Part shown: in pieces, positions 19,156 through 28,104 of the stretch
Position numbering within the stretch: position 1 is the stretch's first letter
Layout: every line of letters begins with the position of its first letter
Origin: Lysobacter sp. A03
Lineage (GTDB): Bacteria > Pseudomonadota > Gammaproteobacteria > Xanthomonadales > Xanthomonadaceae
Length of the DNA: 57,268 nt
Assembly (NCBI RefSeq): GCF_000855665.1
Contig: NZ_JXSS01000028.1
Coordinates: 1 to 57,268, forward strand
Reading direction: 5' to 3'
Notes under the pieces: model-generated
Told to the model about the DNA's origin: nothing
Databases searched by the model: none
What the model saw: only the letters and a program-made list of their open reading frames with translations
Translations under genes and position numbers: made by a program

Positions 19156-20211
19156 TCAGCCGGCCGTGTCGGTGACAAAACGCTCGAAGGCCGCGACCGC
19201 ATCATCGACGGTCACCAGGTCCATCACCCCCGGCTGCTCGATCTTGGCACCCCAGCGCAACTCGGCGGCGGGCTTGCCGCGGTAACGGCGCGCGGCGTCG
19301 TCATAGCGGTCCACGCAGTAGCGGCGATCACTGTAGGGGCCGCTGCGGGCCGGATTGCTGGCCGCATGCAGTCCGAGCACCTTGGTGCCCATCGCGTTGG
19401 CGATGTGCATCGGTCCGGAGTCCGGCGTCATCAGCAGGTCGGCCCGCTCCAGCAGTGCGGGCAACTGCTTCAGCGTGTCCTTGCCGACCAGGTCCAGCGC
19501 GCTGCCGCGCATTGACTGCACGATAGCGTCGGTGGTCTGGCGTTCCAGCTCGCTGCGTCCGCCGCACAGCACGACCCGCCACCCGCGCCCGATCGCGTGG
19601 TCCGCCACCGCGGCGTAGCGCTCTGCATGCCAGTTGCGCAGGACGTGGCTGGAGCACGGCGAGATCATCAGGGTGGGGGCATCGTTTGTCTCCCACTGCG
19701 CGCGGGCCCAGTCGCGTGCGTCCGCCGGAACCGGCAGATCCCAGCGGACCTGCTCCTGGCGCAGGCCCAGCGGCTCGCAGAAACTGCCGATCGCATCCAG
19801 CACGTGCATGCCCTGGCGCGCCGGGATGCGCTGGTTGACGAACAAACCATGGCCGTCGCGCGATCGGGCGCGGTCATAGCCGACCCGGGTGCGCGCGGGA
19901 ACCATCGCCGAGAGCAGATTCGCGCGCGCGGCGACCTGCATCTGCAGCAGCACTTCAAATCTGCCACCGGCGCGACCGTTCAATCGCCGGCGCAGCGCAC
20001 GCATGCCGGCGAATCCGGATTTCTTGTCGTACTCGATGAACTCCACTCCGGGCAGTCCTTCCAGCAGGCGCTGCTCGGCCTTGCCGATGATCCAGCTCAG
20101 CGGCGTCTCCGGCCACGCCGCCTGCAGCGTTCGGACCAGCGGGACCACATGGGTGACATCGCCCAGTGCGGACAGGCGCAGCAGGCAGATCGAAGCGGGT
20201 GCAGGGGGCAT
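19156..20211 (-). CDS. Glycosyltransferase family 9 (heptosyltransferase-like)
   Basis: 351 residues. The N-terminus [23 protein letters not shown] is the GT9 signature that binds the incoming acceptor, and the C-terminal domain has [23 protein letters not shown], the nucleotide-sugar site of ADP-heptosyltransferases (WaaC/WaaF/WaaQ). It should add a heptose or related sugar to the lipopolysaccharide inner core at the inner membrane. Which step it does cannot be told. It is divergent from kdkA, with 22 bases between the starts, and convergent with the DUF6165 gene. Confidence 0.88.
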   Translation of the reverse strand: MPPAPASICLLRLSALGDVTHVVPLVRTLQAAWPETPLSWIIGKAEQRLLEGLPGVEFIEYDKKSGFAGMRALRRRLNGRAGGRFEVLLQMQVAARANLLSAMVPARTRVGYDRARSRDGHGLFVNQRIPARQGMHVLDAIGSFCEPLGLRQEQVRWDLPVPADARDWARAQWETNDAPTLMISPCSSHVLRNWHAERYAAVADHAIGRGWRVVLCGGRSELERQTTDAIVQSMRGSALDLVGKDTLKQLPALLERADLLMTPDSGPMHIANAMGTKVLGLHAASNPARSGPYSDRRYCVDRYDDAARRYRGKPAAELRWGAKIEQPGVMDLVTVDDAVAAFERFVTDTAG

Positions 20212-20233
20212 GCTAATTGCTAGACTCCGGGGA

Positions 20234-20983
20234 ATGACGGGGTTCGACTCTGCCGAAGGATTGACGCCATTCCGCGAAGGCAGCGGCTACGGGGCGATTC
20301 TGTTCGACACCAACCGGGTACGGCAAGTCGAGCCGGAATGGTTCAACCCGTCCTGGTGGCAGCAACAGGCGCGACCAGTGGAGAGCGGCGGGCGCGGCGG
20401 GGCCTGGTTCGTGGATGCACCCTTCGGCCAGGCCGTACTGCGACGCTACCTGCGTGGCGGACTGGTGGCCAATCTGAGCCGCGACCGCTACATCTGGCGC
20501 GGCGCAATGAGCACGCGCAGCTTCGCCGAGTTCCGCCTCTCGCGGGCGATGATCGAGCGCGGGGTGCCGGTGCCGCCACCCATCGCGGCCCTCTATCGAC
20601 GCGAGGGCCTGTTCTACCGCTGCGCCATCCTGATCGAGCGTCTGCCGGACGTGCGCACGCTGGCGGATCGCGCGATCGTCGCCGGCGATGGTGCGCCATG
20701 GGAAGAGGCGGGGCGGCTGGTTGCGCGGGCCCACCGTGCGGGCCTTGATCACGCCGACCTCAATGCGCACAACCTGATGTTCGACTCCCGTGGCCGGGGT
20801 TGGGTGATCGATCTGGACCGGGGACGCATCGTCATTCCGGCCACCGGCTGGCGCGAGCGAAACCTGGCAAGGCTGAAGCGCTCCCTGCTCAAGGTCCGCG
20901 GCAATCGCGACGTGGCCGATGTGGAGCGCGACTTCGAACGGCTGCGCCGGGCCTATGACAATGTCTGGGAAAGGGGTTACTGA
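20234..20983 (+). CDS. kdkA: 3-deoxy-D-manno-octulosonic acid (Kdo) kinase
   Basis: 249 residues. The kinase core is seen in the catalytic loop [11 protein letters not shown] followed by VIDLDRGRI, the lipopolysaccharide-kinase version of the HxDxxxxN and DFG motifs. KdkA phosphorylates the Kdo residue of lipid A-Kdo at the inner face of the inner membrane, the step used by organisms with a single phosphorylated Kdo, including Haemophilus and xanthomonads. The ATG at 20234 has GGGG just upstream and a TAGACT hexamer 7 bases before it. The stop is one base from the next gene's GTG, which suggests coupling. Confidence 0.88.
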   Translation: MTGFDSAEGLTPFREGSGYGAILFDTNRVRQVEPEWFNPSWWQQQARPVESGGRGGAWFVDAPFGQAVLRRYLRGGLVANLSRDRYIWRGAMSTRSFAEFRLSRAMIERGVPVPPPIAALYRREGLFYRCAILIERLPDVRTLADRAIVAGDGAPWEEAGRLVARAHRAGLDHADLNAHNLMFDSRGRGWVIDLDRGRIVIPATGWRERNLARLKRSLLKVRGNRDVADVERDFERLRRAYDNVWERGY

Positions 20984-20984
20984 C

Positions 20985-21743
20985 GTGGCCTGGAATTTGC
21001 GCCTGCAGGGAGTCGGCAATGCCTCGGCGGTCGAGCTGGGCTCCGCGATGGCGACGATCGAGCACCATGGCCGGCCGTGGCTGACCATCGACTGCGGCGG
21101 CGAGGGCCTGACCGCATTCATGGACCACTATCAACAGCCGCCGCGGGCGTTGTTCATCACCCACACGCATCTGGACCACGTCGCCGGTTTCGAGCGGCTG
21201 TTCGTGGAGGCCTATTTCAATCCGTCGCTGCGCGGGCGGATCCGGCTGTACGTGCCGGCCAAACTGGTGCCGTTGCTGCATCAGAGGGTGGGCGACTACC
21301 CCAATGCGCTGGCCGAGGGCGGGGCGAACTTCTGGGATGCCTTCCAGGTGATTCCGGTAGGCGAGTCGTTCTGGCACCGGGGCGTTCGTCTGGAGGTCTT
21401 TCCCGTCCGCCATCACTGGCCCGACACCGCGTTCGGCCTGCGCCTGCAAGGCAGCCTGGTGTGGACCGGCGACACCAGGCCAATCCCGGAAATGCTCGCC
21501 AAGATGGCCGATGCGGGCGAACTGATCGCCCACGACTGCGCGTTGCACGGCAACCCGTCGCACAGCGGCATCGACGACCTGGAGCGGGAATACCCGCAGC
21601 AACTACTGGAGCGCTGCCTGCTGTACCACTACGGCAGTGCCCAGGAGGGCGAAGCGCTGGAAGCGCGCGGTTACCGGATAGGCCGGCAGGGCGAGCTGGT
21701 GACGCTCAAGCCGACGACGGCAATGCAGGTGGACGTGGCCTGA
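20985..21743 (+). CDS. Metallo-beta-lactamase fold hydrolase
   Basis: 252 residues from a GTG start one base after the kdkA stop. The metal motif THTHLDHVAGFERLF and later ligands (RHHWPD, WTGDTR, HDCALHG) mark an MBL-fold hydrolase. The overall layout resembles RNase Z-like or phosphodiesterase-like members, but the substrate is unknown. In-frame ATGs at 20955 and 20961 lie inside kdkA and are possible starts; the GTG has AGGGG 11 bases upstream. It is convergent with the 4.5S RNA gene. Confidence 0.8.
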   Translation: MAWNLRLQGVGNASAVELGSAMATIEHHGRPWLTIDCGGEGLTAFMDHYQQPPRALFITHTHLDHVAGFERLFVEAYFNPSLRGRIRLYVPAKLVPLLHQRVGDYPNALAEGGANFWDAFQVIPVGESFWHRGVRLEVFPVRHHWPDTAFGLRLQGSLVWTGDTRPIPEMLAKMADAGELIAHDCALHGNPSHSGIDDLEREYPQQLLERCLLYHYGSAQEGEALEARGYRIGRQGELVTLKPTTAMQVDVA

Positions 21744-21766
21744 GCGGCGAGCCCGGCAGCTGAAAA

Positions 21767-21877
21767 GGTGGCAGCCCCGCCAACTTGCCTCGGCGCCCGC
21801 ATCAGTCAATACCGTTGCTGCCTTCCGGCCCTGGCGGAGTTTTCGACCTAGCGTCGCGAGGGGCCGACGGGGCCACC
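21767..21877 (-). ncRNA. ffs: 4.5S RNA, signal recognition particle RNA
   Basis: On the minus strand the conserved SRP domain-IV hairpin is unmistakable: CCAGGGCCGGAAGGCAGCAA (the GGAA tetraloop and the symmetric internal loop that bind Ffh). The ends GGTGGC and GCCACC pair to close the rod, giving about 111 bases. TTTTC follows the 3' end and may act in termination. The 5' end lies 18 bases after tRNA-Ser(GGA) on the same strand, so both may come from one precursor. The exact ends are inferred from the terminal stem. Confidence 0.93.
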
Positions 21878-21895
21878 ATGGACAACTGCAACATC

Positions 21896-21988
21896 TGGCG
21901 GAGAGAGGGGGATTCGAACCCCCGAAGCGCGGTTTAGACGCTTACACACTTTCCAGGCGTGCTCCTTCAACCACTCGGACACCTCTCC
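21896..21988 (-). tRNA. tRNA-Ser (anticodon GGA)
   Basis: 93 bases on the minus strand with a long variable arm, including CCA. The acceptor GGAGAGG pairs with TCTCTCC (one G-T pair), and the anticodon loop carries GGA. A 7-base-pair hairpin (21991-22008) sits 2 bases upstream of the mature 5' end. Confidence 0.95.
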
Positions 21989-22226
21989 GCATCTGAAACG
22001 CTTCAGATCCCCGCTGCGATCAGGACCAGGTCCGGGAACGCAACGAAGCCGCAAAGTCTAGCGCCGCGCGGGCAGGGGGACAAGTCAATCCTTCTCCGGC
22101 CGCTCGGGCACGGTGCTTGATCCGCAATGGGAGCCGGAGAGCGGCGTGGCACAATGGTGGCGCTGCGTCCGTGCCGGCCGTTTCCGGGCCACGGGCGTTC
22201 CCTGCCGGACTTGCCCAAGGTTATCG

Positions 22227-24128
22227 ATGTCCTATCTCGTCCTCGCCCGCAAGTGGCGACCCAAGCGCTTCGCCGAGCTGGTTGGTCAGGAGCACGTGGT
22301 TCGCGCGCTGACCAACGCGCTCGATAGCGGCCGGGTCCACCATGCGTTCCTGTTTTCGGGCACCCGCGGGGTGGGCAAGACCACGATCGCGCGGATCTTC
22401 GCCAAGTCGCTCAACTGCGAGCAGGGCACGTCGGCCGACCCTTGCGGTGAGTGCAATTCATGCCGCGACATCGACGCGGGCCGGTTCATCGACCTGCTGG
22501 AAATCGACGCCGCATCCAACACCGGTGTGGACGATGTGCGCGATTTGATCGACAACGCGCAGTACATGCCCTCGCGCGGCCGGGTGAAGGTCTACCTGAT
22601 CGACGAAGTGCACATGCTCTCCAAGTCGGCGTTCAACGCGCTGCTGAAAACGCTGGAGGAGCCGCCCGGGCACGTGAAGTTCCTGCTTGCCACCACCGAC
22701 CCGCAGAAATTGCCGGTGACAGTGCTGTCGCGCTGCCTGCAGTTCAACCTAAAGCGCCTGGACGAGGACCAGATCGGTGGCCAGGTGGAGAAGATCCTCC
22801 AGGCCGAGGGCATCCAGGTTGAACCCGGCGCGGTGCGCCAGATCAGCCGCGCGGCCGACGGCAGCCTGCGCGATGGCCTGTCCCTGCTGGACCAGGCGAT
22901 CGCCTACACTGGTGGCCAGCTCACCGACGCGGCGGTCGCCACGATGCTGGGCACCGTGGATCAGACCCGCGTCGGCGCGCTGCTGGACGCGTTGGCGGCA
23001 GGCGATGGGGCTGCCCTGATGGCCGAGGTTGCCGCGTTGGCAGAGTTCTCCCCCGATTGGGCGGGTGTCCTGGAAGCGCTGAGCGATGCCCTGCACCGCA
23101 TCCAGGTACGCCAGCTGGTGCCCGGAGCAAGCATCGAAGTTGACGGCGTGGCCATTGATGCGCTGGCGAACAGCGTGCCTGCCGAGCTGGTGCAGCTGTG
23201 GTATCAGATGGCCATCAATGGCCGTCGTGACCTCTCGCTGGCGCCGAGCCAGCGCGCCGGCTTCGAGATGAGCGTGCTGCGCATGCTGGCGTTCCGTCCC
23301 GCGGGGCCGGAGGCCGCGCGGAGTGGTCCGGCGAGTGGCGGCAGTGGTGCGACGACCGCCGGCACTGCCGGAGCCGGGTCTGCGTCGCCGACGCCGGCCG
23401 AGGTCGAGTCTGCGCCAACGCCGTCGAGTGCACACGCCCGCTCTGACACCCGCATAGCCGACGCGCCGGAACCTCCTGCTGCGCCGGTGAAAGACATCGA
23501 GACGTCGCCGGGTCCTGTCGCAGCGGTCTCAGCTGTCACACGAACCGATAGTGTGCCGGGTGGCCGGAATCCGGAAAGCCATGCCGATGACGAGCGCGAG
23601 CATGCCCCCTTCCTAACTCTGGAAGACGAGGCGGACGCCGTCGCCGTTGCGACCTCTGCGCCCGCAGCGGCAGCGCCGGTCCGCGAACCACCTCCAGCGC
23701 AAGATGCCCAGCCTGATGAATCTCCTGGTGGGGCTGCCATCGCCGATGCCGACGCGTGGCATGCCTGGGTCGTGGCCAGTCCGCTGAAGGGACCAGCGCG
23801 GGTACTCGCCGAGCACGTGGGTTTCATCGCCTGCGAGGGACGAGTGGTTCGCCTCGGGCTGTCGCCGGAGGATGAGTTGCTCAACAAGCCCGTCCTGGTG
23901 GCGCAGATCGTCAAGGCGCTGGCCGCTTCGCTGGGCGGAGACCCGGAAATCCGGTTCGAAGCGAGCACGGTGGGCGGCGTGTCATTGCGCGAGCGCAACG
24001 ACAAGGCGCGCGACGCGCGCAGGAGTGTCGCCGTCGACAGCTTCATGTCCGATCCGCAGGTACGTGCACTGATCGCCGGTGGGGCCACCGTCGTGGCCGA
24101 TTCGATCCGACCGCGCGGCGACGCCTGA
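22227..24128 (+). CDS. dnaX: DNA polymerase III subunits tau/gamma
   Basis: 633 residues. The clamp-loader AAA+ core has Walker A GTRGVGKT (45-52), a four-cysteine zinc site (Cys64, 73, 76, 79), the DEVHML Walker B and the SRC sensor. An Ala/Pro/Ser-rich linker covers about residues 370-520, then a tau-type C-terminal domain. I see no A-run like the E. coli slippery site, so a frameshift-made gamma form is not evident. The start MSYLVLARKWRPKRF is the conserved N-terminus; the longer reading frame upstream is rejected. The order dnaX-ybaB-recR matches E. coli. Confidence 0.95.
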   Translation: MSYLVLARKWRPKRFAELVGQEHVVRALTNALDSGRVHHAFLFSGTRGVGKTTIARIFAKSLNCEQGTSADPCGECNSCRDIDAGRFIDLLEIDAASNTGVDDVRDLIDNAQYMPSRGRVKVYLIDEVHMLSKSAFNALLKTLEEPPGHVKFLLATTDPQKLPVTVLSRCLQFNLKRLDEDQIGGQVEKILQAEGIQVEPGAVRQISRAADGSLRDGLSLLDQAIAYTGGQLTDAAVATMLGTVDQTRVGALLDALAAGDGAALMAEVAALAEFSPDWAGVLEALSDALHRIQVRQLVPGASIEVDGVAIDALANSVPAELVQLWYQMAINGRRDLSLAPSQRAGFEMSVLRMLAFRPAGPEAARSGPASGGSGATTAGTAGAGSASPTPAEVESAPTPSSAHARSDTRIADAPEPPAAPVKDIETSPGPVAAVSAVTRTDSVPGGRNPESHADDEREHAPFLTLEDEADAVAVATSAPAAAAPVREPPPAQDAQPDESPGGAAIADADAWHAWVVASPLKGPARVLAEHVGFIACEGRVVRLGLSPEDELLNKPVLVAQIVKALAASLGGDPEIRFEASTVGGVSLRERNDKARDARRSVAVDSFMSDPQVRALIAGGATVVADSIRPRGDA

Positions 24129-24238
24129 TCACGGGCAGCGGTCTGGACAGCACCAAGCGCAAACCTTGAGAGCGGGCCTTTATGCCTTCATCTCTGGTTT
24201 GCTGACACTTATTTAACCCACTTGGACGAGTAGACGAT

Positions 24239-24559
24239 ATGCGTGGAAATATTGCCCAACTGATGCAACAAGCGCAGAAGATGCAGGAAGAAATGCAGCG
24301 CGCGCAGGAAGAGCTGGCCAACATCGAGGTCATCGGCAACGCTGGTGGAGGCATGGTCAGCGTGACCCTGACGGGCCGCATGGAGTGCCGCAAGGTGCGT
24401 ATCGATCCGCAGGCGCTGGCCGATCCGGAGATGGCCGAGGACCTTATCGCCGCGGCCATCAACGACGCGGTCAACAAGGTCAATGCCGCATCGCAGGAGC
24501 GCATGGGCTCGGCTACGGCCGGCATGCAGTTGCCGCCGGGCATGAAGCTGCCGTTCTGA
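24239..24559 (+). CDS. ybaB: YbaB/EbfC family nucleoid-associated protein
   Basis: 106 residues. The Met/Gln-rich N-terminal helix [20 protein letters not shown] and the central [15 protein letters not shown] strand are typical of YbaB/EbfC, a small dimeric DNA-binding protein linked to nucleoid structure and recombination repair. It lies between dnaX and recR, its normal place. The 110-base gap before it contains an AT-rich stretch (ACACTTATTTAACCC) that could hold a promoter. Confidence 0.93.
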   Translation: MRGNIAQLMQQAQKMQEEMQRAQEELANIEVIGNAGGGMVSVTLTGRMECRKVRIDPQALADPEMAEDLIAAAINDAVNKVNAASQERMGSATAGMQLPPGMKLPF

Positions 24560-24599
24560 GCGTGCAGCCCTCCCGTACATCCACAGTCCGCCTGCGACG

Positions 24600-25196
24600 A
24601 TGAGCTCGCCGCTGCTTGAACAGCTGATCGAGGCGTTGCGGGTGCTGCCCGGCGTGGGCCAGAAGTCGGCCCAGCGCATGGCCTACCACGTGCTTGAGCG
24701 CGAGCGCGCCGGTGGCCAGCGGCTGGCGGACGCCTTGGCCGCCGCGGTGGACCGGATCGGCAACTGCGAGCGCTGTCGCGACTTCAGCGAAACGCCGGTG
24801 TGCCCGACCTGTTCCAGTGCAACCCGCGACGTGCACCAGCTGTGCGTGGTCGAGACACCGGCCGACCGTCTGGCGATTGAGCAGGCCACCGGTTACCGCG
24901 GTCTCTACTACGTGCTGCAGGGCCGTCTCAGCCCGCTGGACGGGATCGGTCCGGCCGAGCTGGGCCTGGACCGGCTGGCGTCACGTCTGGCCGAGGGCGA
25001 GGTGTCCGAACTGATCGTCGCGACCAACCCCACGGTGGAGGGCGAGGCGACGGCGCATTACCTGGGCCAGCTGGCGCGCCAGTACAAGGTGCGCCCGAGT
25101 CGCCCGACCCACGGCGTTCCCCTTGGCGGCGAGCTGGAATATGTCGACCGCGGTACGCTTTCCCACGCCTTTGGCAGTCGCAGCGAGATGTCCTGA
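24600..25196 (+). CDS. recR: Recombination mediator RecR
   Basis: 198 residues. A helix-hairpin-helix ([20 protein letters not shown]), a four-cysteine zinc finger (Cys56, 59, 68, 71), a TOPRIM domain with the [12 protein letters not shown] start, and a C-terminal Walker-B-like strand are in the normal order. RecR works with RecO (encoded at 54.8 kb in this window) to load RecA onto SSB-coated DNA at gaps. It is 40 bases after ybaB. Confidence 0.96.
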   Translation: MSSPLLEQLIEALRVLPGVGQKSAQRMAYHVLERERAGGQRLADALAAAVDRIGNCERCRDFSETPVCPTCSSATRDVHQLCVVETPADRLAIEQATGYRGLYYVLQGRLSPLDGIGPAELGLDRLASRLAEGEVSELIVATNPTVEGEATAHYLGQLARQYKVRPSRPTHGVPLGGELEYVDRGTLSHAFGSRSEMS

Positions 25197-25237
25197 GTGA
25201 CTGGCACCATTTCATCTGGACCCAACGGAGTTGTGGC

Positions 25238-25591
25238 ATGACTGACGAGACCATCTTCGGCAAGATCATCCGCCGCGAGATACCCGCCGACATTGTCTTC
25301 GAGGACGAGCACCTGATTGCGTTCCGCGACATCGCCCCGCAGGCGCCGGTGCACGTGCTGTTCGTGCCCAAGACACCGATTCCGCGGCTGGACGATCTCA
25401 CTCCGGATCAGGCAGCAGTGGTCGGCCGGCTGGTCATCGCCGCCGCGGACTATGCGCGGCGGGAAGGCTTGGCCGAGGACGGCTACCGGGTGGTGATGAA
25501 CTGCAACGACCACGGCGGCCAGACGGTGTATCAGATCCACCTTCACCTGCTGGCCGGCGCACCTCTTGGACGTTTTGGTGTACCGGCCTGA
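25238..25591 (+). CDS. Histidine triad (HIT/HINT) nucleotide-binding protein
   Basis: 117 residues. The start ETIFGKIIRREIPADIVFEDE and the region GGQTVYQIHLHLLAG mark a HINT-type purine nucleoside phosphoramidase. The triad normally reads HxHxH; here the first histidine is Gln99, with His101 (the expected nucleophile) and His103 kept. The usual WPPG C-terminus is also absent: the protein ends RFGVPA. Activity may therefore differ from HINT1. It starts 41 bases after recR and is convergent with the Slp gene, 15 bases away. Confidence 0.88.
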   Translation: MTDETIFGKIIRREIPADIVFEDEHLIAFRDIAPQAPVHVLFVPKTPIPRLDDLTPDQAAVVGRLVIAAADYARREGLAEDGYRVVMNCNDHGGQTVYQIHLHLLAGAPLGRFGVPA

Positions 25592-25606
25592 ACCGCTGGC
25601 TCCCGC

Positions 25607-26092
25607 CTACCAGTAACCCCACCACGGCCAAGGCGCCGGTCGGGTGATGACGTCGACCCGCTCCTGGATCGGCCACAGATAGATCACGTCGGCGGCGATG
25701 CGGGGAAAGCGGTAATCGTATTCGCCGATGCGCCGGTTTTCGTAACCATCAATGCGACCGGTAAAGGTCACTTCGCGGTTGGTCTGGAACAGCGCCGGAT
25801 CGTAGAACCCGTCTCTACATGCGATGAAGCGGCCACCGACGTCATCGGTCGCCCAGTAGGGCCGGCCATAGACATTCAGGCGGGTGGAAATCATCTCGAA
25901 GCAGGTGCGGTTGGGCTGCGGCTCCACCCGCACGATGCGTCCACCCCAGCGCACCAGCGCGCCGGTGCGGTCGACGCTGTTGGCATCGTGGGGGGTGATC
26001 TGGGTGAACTCCCCCTGCAGCGGCTTGGGCTGGCTGGCACAGGCGGCCAGCAGCAGCGTCGCGAGGACGATCATGGCGTGACGGATCTTCAT
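25607..26092 (-). CDS. Slp family outer-membrane lipoprotein
   Basis: 161 residues. The signal peptide ends in the lipobox LLAAC, with Cys18 as the lipidated residue. The region GALVRWGGRIVRVEPQPNRTCFEMI and the later GRFIACRDGFYDP match the Slp (starvation lipoprotein) family. The C-terminus is Trp/Pro-rich (PAPWPWWGYW). It is the last gene of the moxR-DUF58-TgpA operon, and its ATG overlaps the TgpA stop by 4 bases. The role of Slp proteins is poorly known. Confidence 0.88.
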   Translation of the reverse strand: MKIRHAMIVLATLLLAACASQPKPLQGEFTQITPHDANSVDRTGALVRWGGRIVRVEPQPNRTCFEMISTRLNVYGRPYWATDDVGGRFIACRDGFYDPALFQTNREVTFTGRIDGYENRRIGEYDYRFPRIAADVIYLWPIQERVDVITRPAPWPWWGYW

Positions 26093-28104
26093 CGGTGTTC
26101 TCCGTTTCCAGGTGGAGCGGCGAGGGGCGGTGACGGCCGGTGGCGCCGCAGGGACACGATCAACCGGCGCGGGGCACGTGAGCTGTCGTCGTCACGCCCA
26201 GCGTAGCGCCAATTGCTGAAACGCTGGCTGAGTCGCAGCAGCTCGTCCGCCGATCCCGCGCCGGAACGGGCAACGCGTCTGGCCCACGTCGTTGCCGGCT
26301 CGTCGGGCTCGCGTCCCAGGCCGATGCGGCGGTAACGCCGTTCCAGCACGTGCCACGCGCGCAGCACGGGGTCGCGCTGGCGTTCCGCACGCCGCGACAG
26401 CCACGCCATCCAGAGCAGTGCCGACAAGGCGGCCAGTCCAAACAGCAAGCCCAGGCGAACGCCATCCAGGCGCTCGATCCCCAGCGGCCGCAGCAGGCGC
26501 GACTGTCGCTCGGCATCAAATCCCAGCACCAGCTGGTTCCAGCTTTGCCGCAACCAGTCGGTGGCGTTGAACAGGCGGCTCGCGTCCCCGCCAAGCATGC
26601 GTCCAAACAGGCTGTCGGCACCCGGCCTGCGGTCATCGAGGGTGTCGTAGATGCGTTCCGGCGCCACCGCGGCGGTCGGGTCGACCCGGACCCAGCCACG
26701 CCCGTCCAGCCAGACCTCGGCCCAGGCGTGCGCATCGGAGCGCCGGACCAGCCAGTAGTCGCCGATCGGGTTGCGGTAGCCGCCGACATAGCCGGTGACC
26801 ACGCGCGCGGGAATTCCCGCTGCGCGCATCAGGATCACGAAGGCCGAGCTGAAGTGCTCGCAGAAACCTTCCTGCTGGTCGAAAAGGAACTCGTCTGCGG
26901 AGTGGCGCCCGGCCAGTGGTGTGCTCAGGGTGTAGGCGAAGTCGCTACGGATCCACTGCATCGCGCGGCGCACGATGGCCACGTCGTCGCTGCCGGCGTC
27001 GCTGCGCCAGCGCGTGGCGAGTGCCTGGGTACGCGGATTGGATCCGGCGGGCAGTGCCAGCGCCGCCTGCTGCAGGGGCAATGCAAGCTCGGCTTCAAAG
27101 GTCTGCGGCGGGGACGACTGCATCCGCCAGCGCGTCAGTGAACTCAACGGGCGCGGGGAGAACAGCTCATGGTCATGGCCCAGCCGGGTATCGCCGGGCG
27201 CCTCAATCGGCAGCTCCAGGGCGACCATCTGGCGACGCTCGGTCGGCTCGATTTCGACCTGGTAGTCCCATTGGGCGTCTTGGGCATCACCGCGGGTCAC
27301 GGTGGCCGGGGGCAGGCCGGCTGTGCGACGGCCGCGGGTCCAGGTGCGGCCATCGAAGTCGGACAGGACCGGGCCGCGCCAGTACATCTGCGAGGTGGGT
27401 GGGGTGGTGCCGAAAAATCGCACCCGCAGGGCCGGGGTGTCGTCGGCCATCAGGTCGATCCAGTCGCCCGGCGCCATCTCATCGGAGAGGCCGGTTCGCG
27501 CCAGCGTGCGTTCCGGCACGCCCCACAATGGGGTGGCCAGACGCGGGAACAGCCAGAACGCCGCCAGAGCCAGTGGCAGGCCCAGCAGCACCAGGCGACC
27601 CCCCGCGCCCAATCGGGGGCGGGTGGGGGGGGCGTCGCGGATGCCCGACTCGATGTCGGTCAGGCGCAGCAGCGCCATCAGGGCCAAGGCAACCCCGGCC
27701 AGTCCCAGCAGCAGGCTCAACGGCCCCTGGTCGAGGAGGAAAGTCGCGAACGGGGCGAACAGGGCGAAGCCGAGCAGGCTTCGCGCGTCACGGACACCCC
27801 GGGTTTCGGCCGGTTTCATCGCCAGCATCGCGGCGAGGATCGCGCAGCCGGTATCGCGCCCGAAATGCGAGCCCGAGAGTGCGATGACGGCGGCCAGCAA
27901 GGCCACCGTGAGCAGCAGGCGCACCAGTGCATGGAGGGGCTTGCGCCAGGATAGCGACGCGACGGCGACCGCGCTGCCACCAATCAGCAGTCCGAGCGGG
28001 GAGGGCAGCTGCAGCAACAGCGGCAACACGCAGGCTGCAGCGGCCGCCATCGTCCAGCGCCGGCTTTGCGGATCGAGCGCGACAACGGGCTTGCGCTCAG
28101 CCAT
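26089..28104 (-). CDS. TgpA-type membrane transglutaminase-like protein (DUF3488)
   Basis: 671 residues. Five or six hydrophobic segments fill residues 15-190, then a periplasmic transglutaminase-core domain with the full triad: Cys415 (EGFCEHFSSAF), His459 (DAHAWAEVW) and Asp475 (RVDPTAAV). A last membrane segment (about 545-565) leads to a cytoplasmic C-terminal domain. This is the layout of TgpA of Pseudomonas aeruginosa, an essential membrane protein with a periplasmic transglutaminase fold; its substrate is not settled. It overlaps the DUF58 gene by 8 bases and the Slp gene by 4, so the operon is tightly coupled. Confidence 0.9.
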   Translation of the reverse strand: MAERKPVVALDPQSRRWTMAAAAACVLPLLLQLPSPLGLLIGGSAVAVASLSWRKPLHALVRLLLTVALLAAVIALSGSHFGRDTGCAILAAMLAMKPAETRGVRDARSLLGFALFAPFATFLLDQGPLSLLLGLAGVALALMALLRLTDIESGIRDAPPTRPRLGAGGRLVLLGLPLALAAFWLFPRLATPLWGVPERTLARTGLSDEMAPGDWIDLMADDTPALRVRFFGTTPPTSQMYWRGPVLSDFDGRTWTRGRRTAGLPPATVTRGDAQDAQWDYQVEIEPTERRQMVALELPIEAPGDTRLGHDHELFSPRPLSSLTRWRMQSSPPQTFEAELALPLQQAALALPAGSNPRTQALATRWRSDAGSDDVAIVRRAMQWIRSDFAYTLSTPLAGRHSADEFLFDQQEGFCEHFSSAFVILMRAAGIPARVVTGYVGGYRNPIGDYWLVRRSDAHAWAEVWLDGRGWVRVDPTAAVAPERIYDTLDDRRPGADSLFGRMLGGDASRLFNATDWLRQSWNQLVLGFDAERQSRLLRPLGIERLDGVRLGLLFGLAALSALLWMAWLSRRAERQRDPVLRAWHVLERRYRRIGLGREPDEPATTWARRVARSGAGSADELLRLSQRFSNWRYAGRDDDSSRAPRRLIVSLRRHRPSPPLAAPPGNGEHR

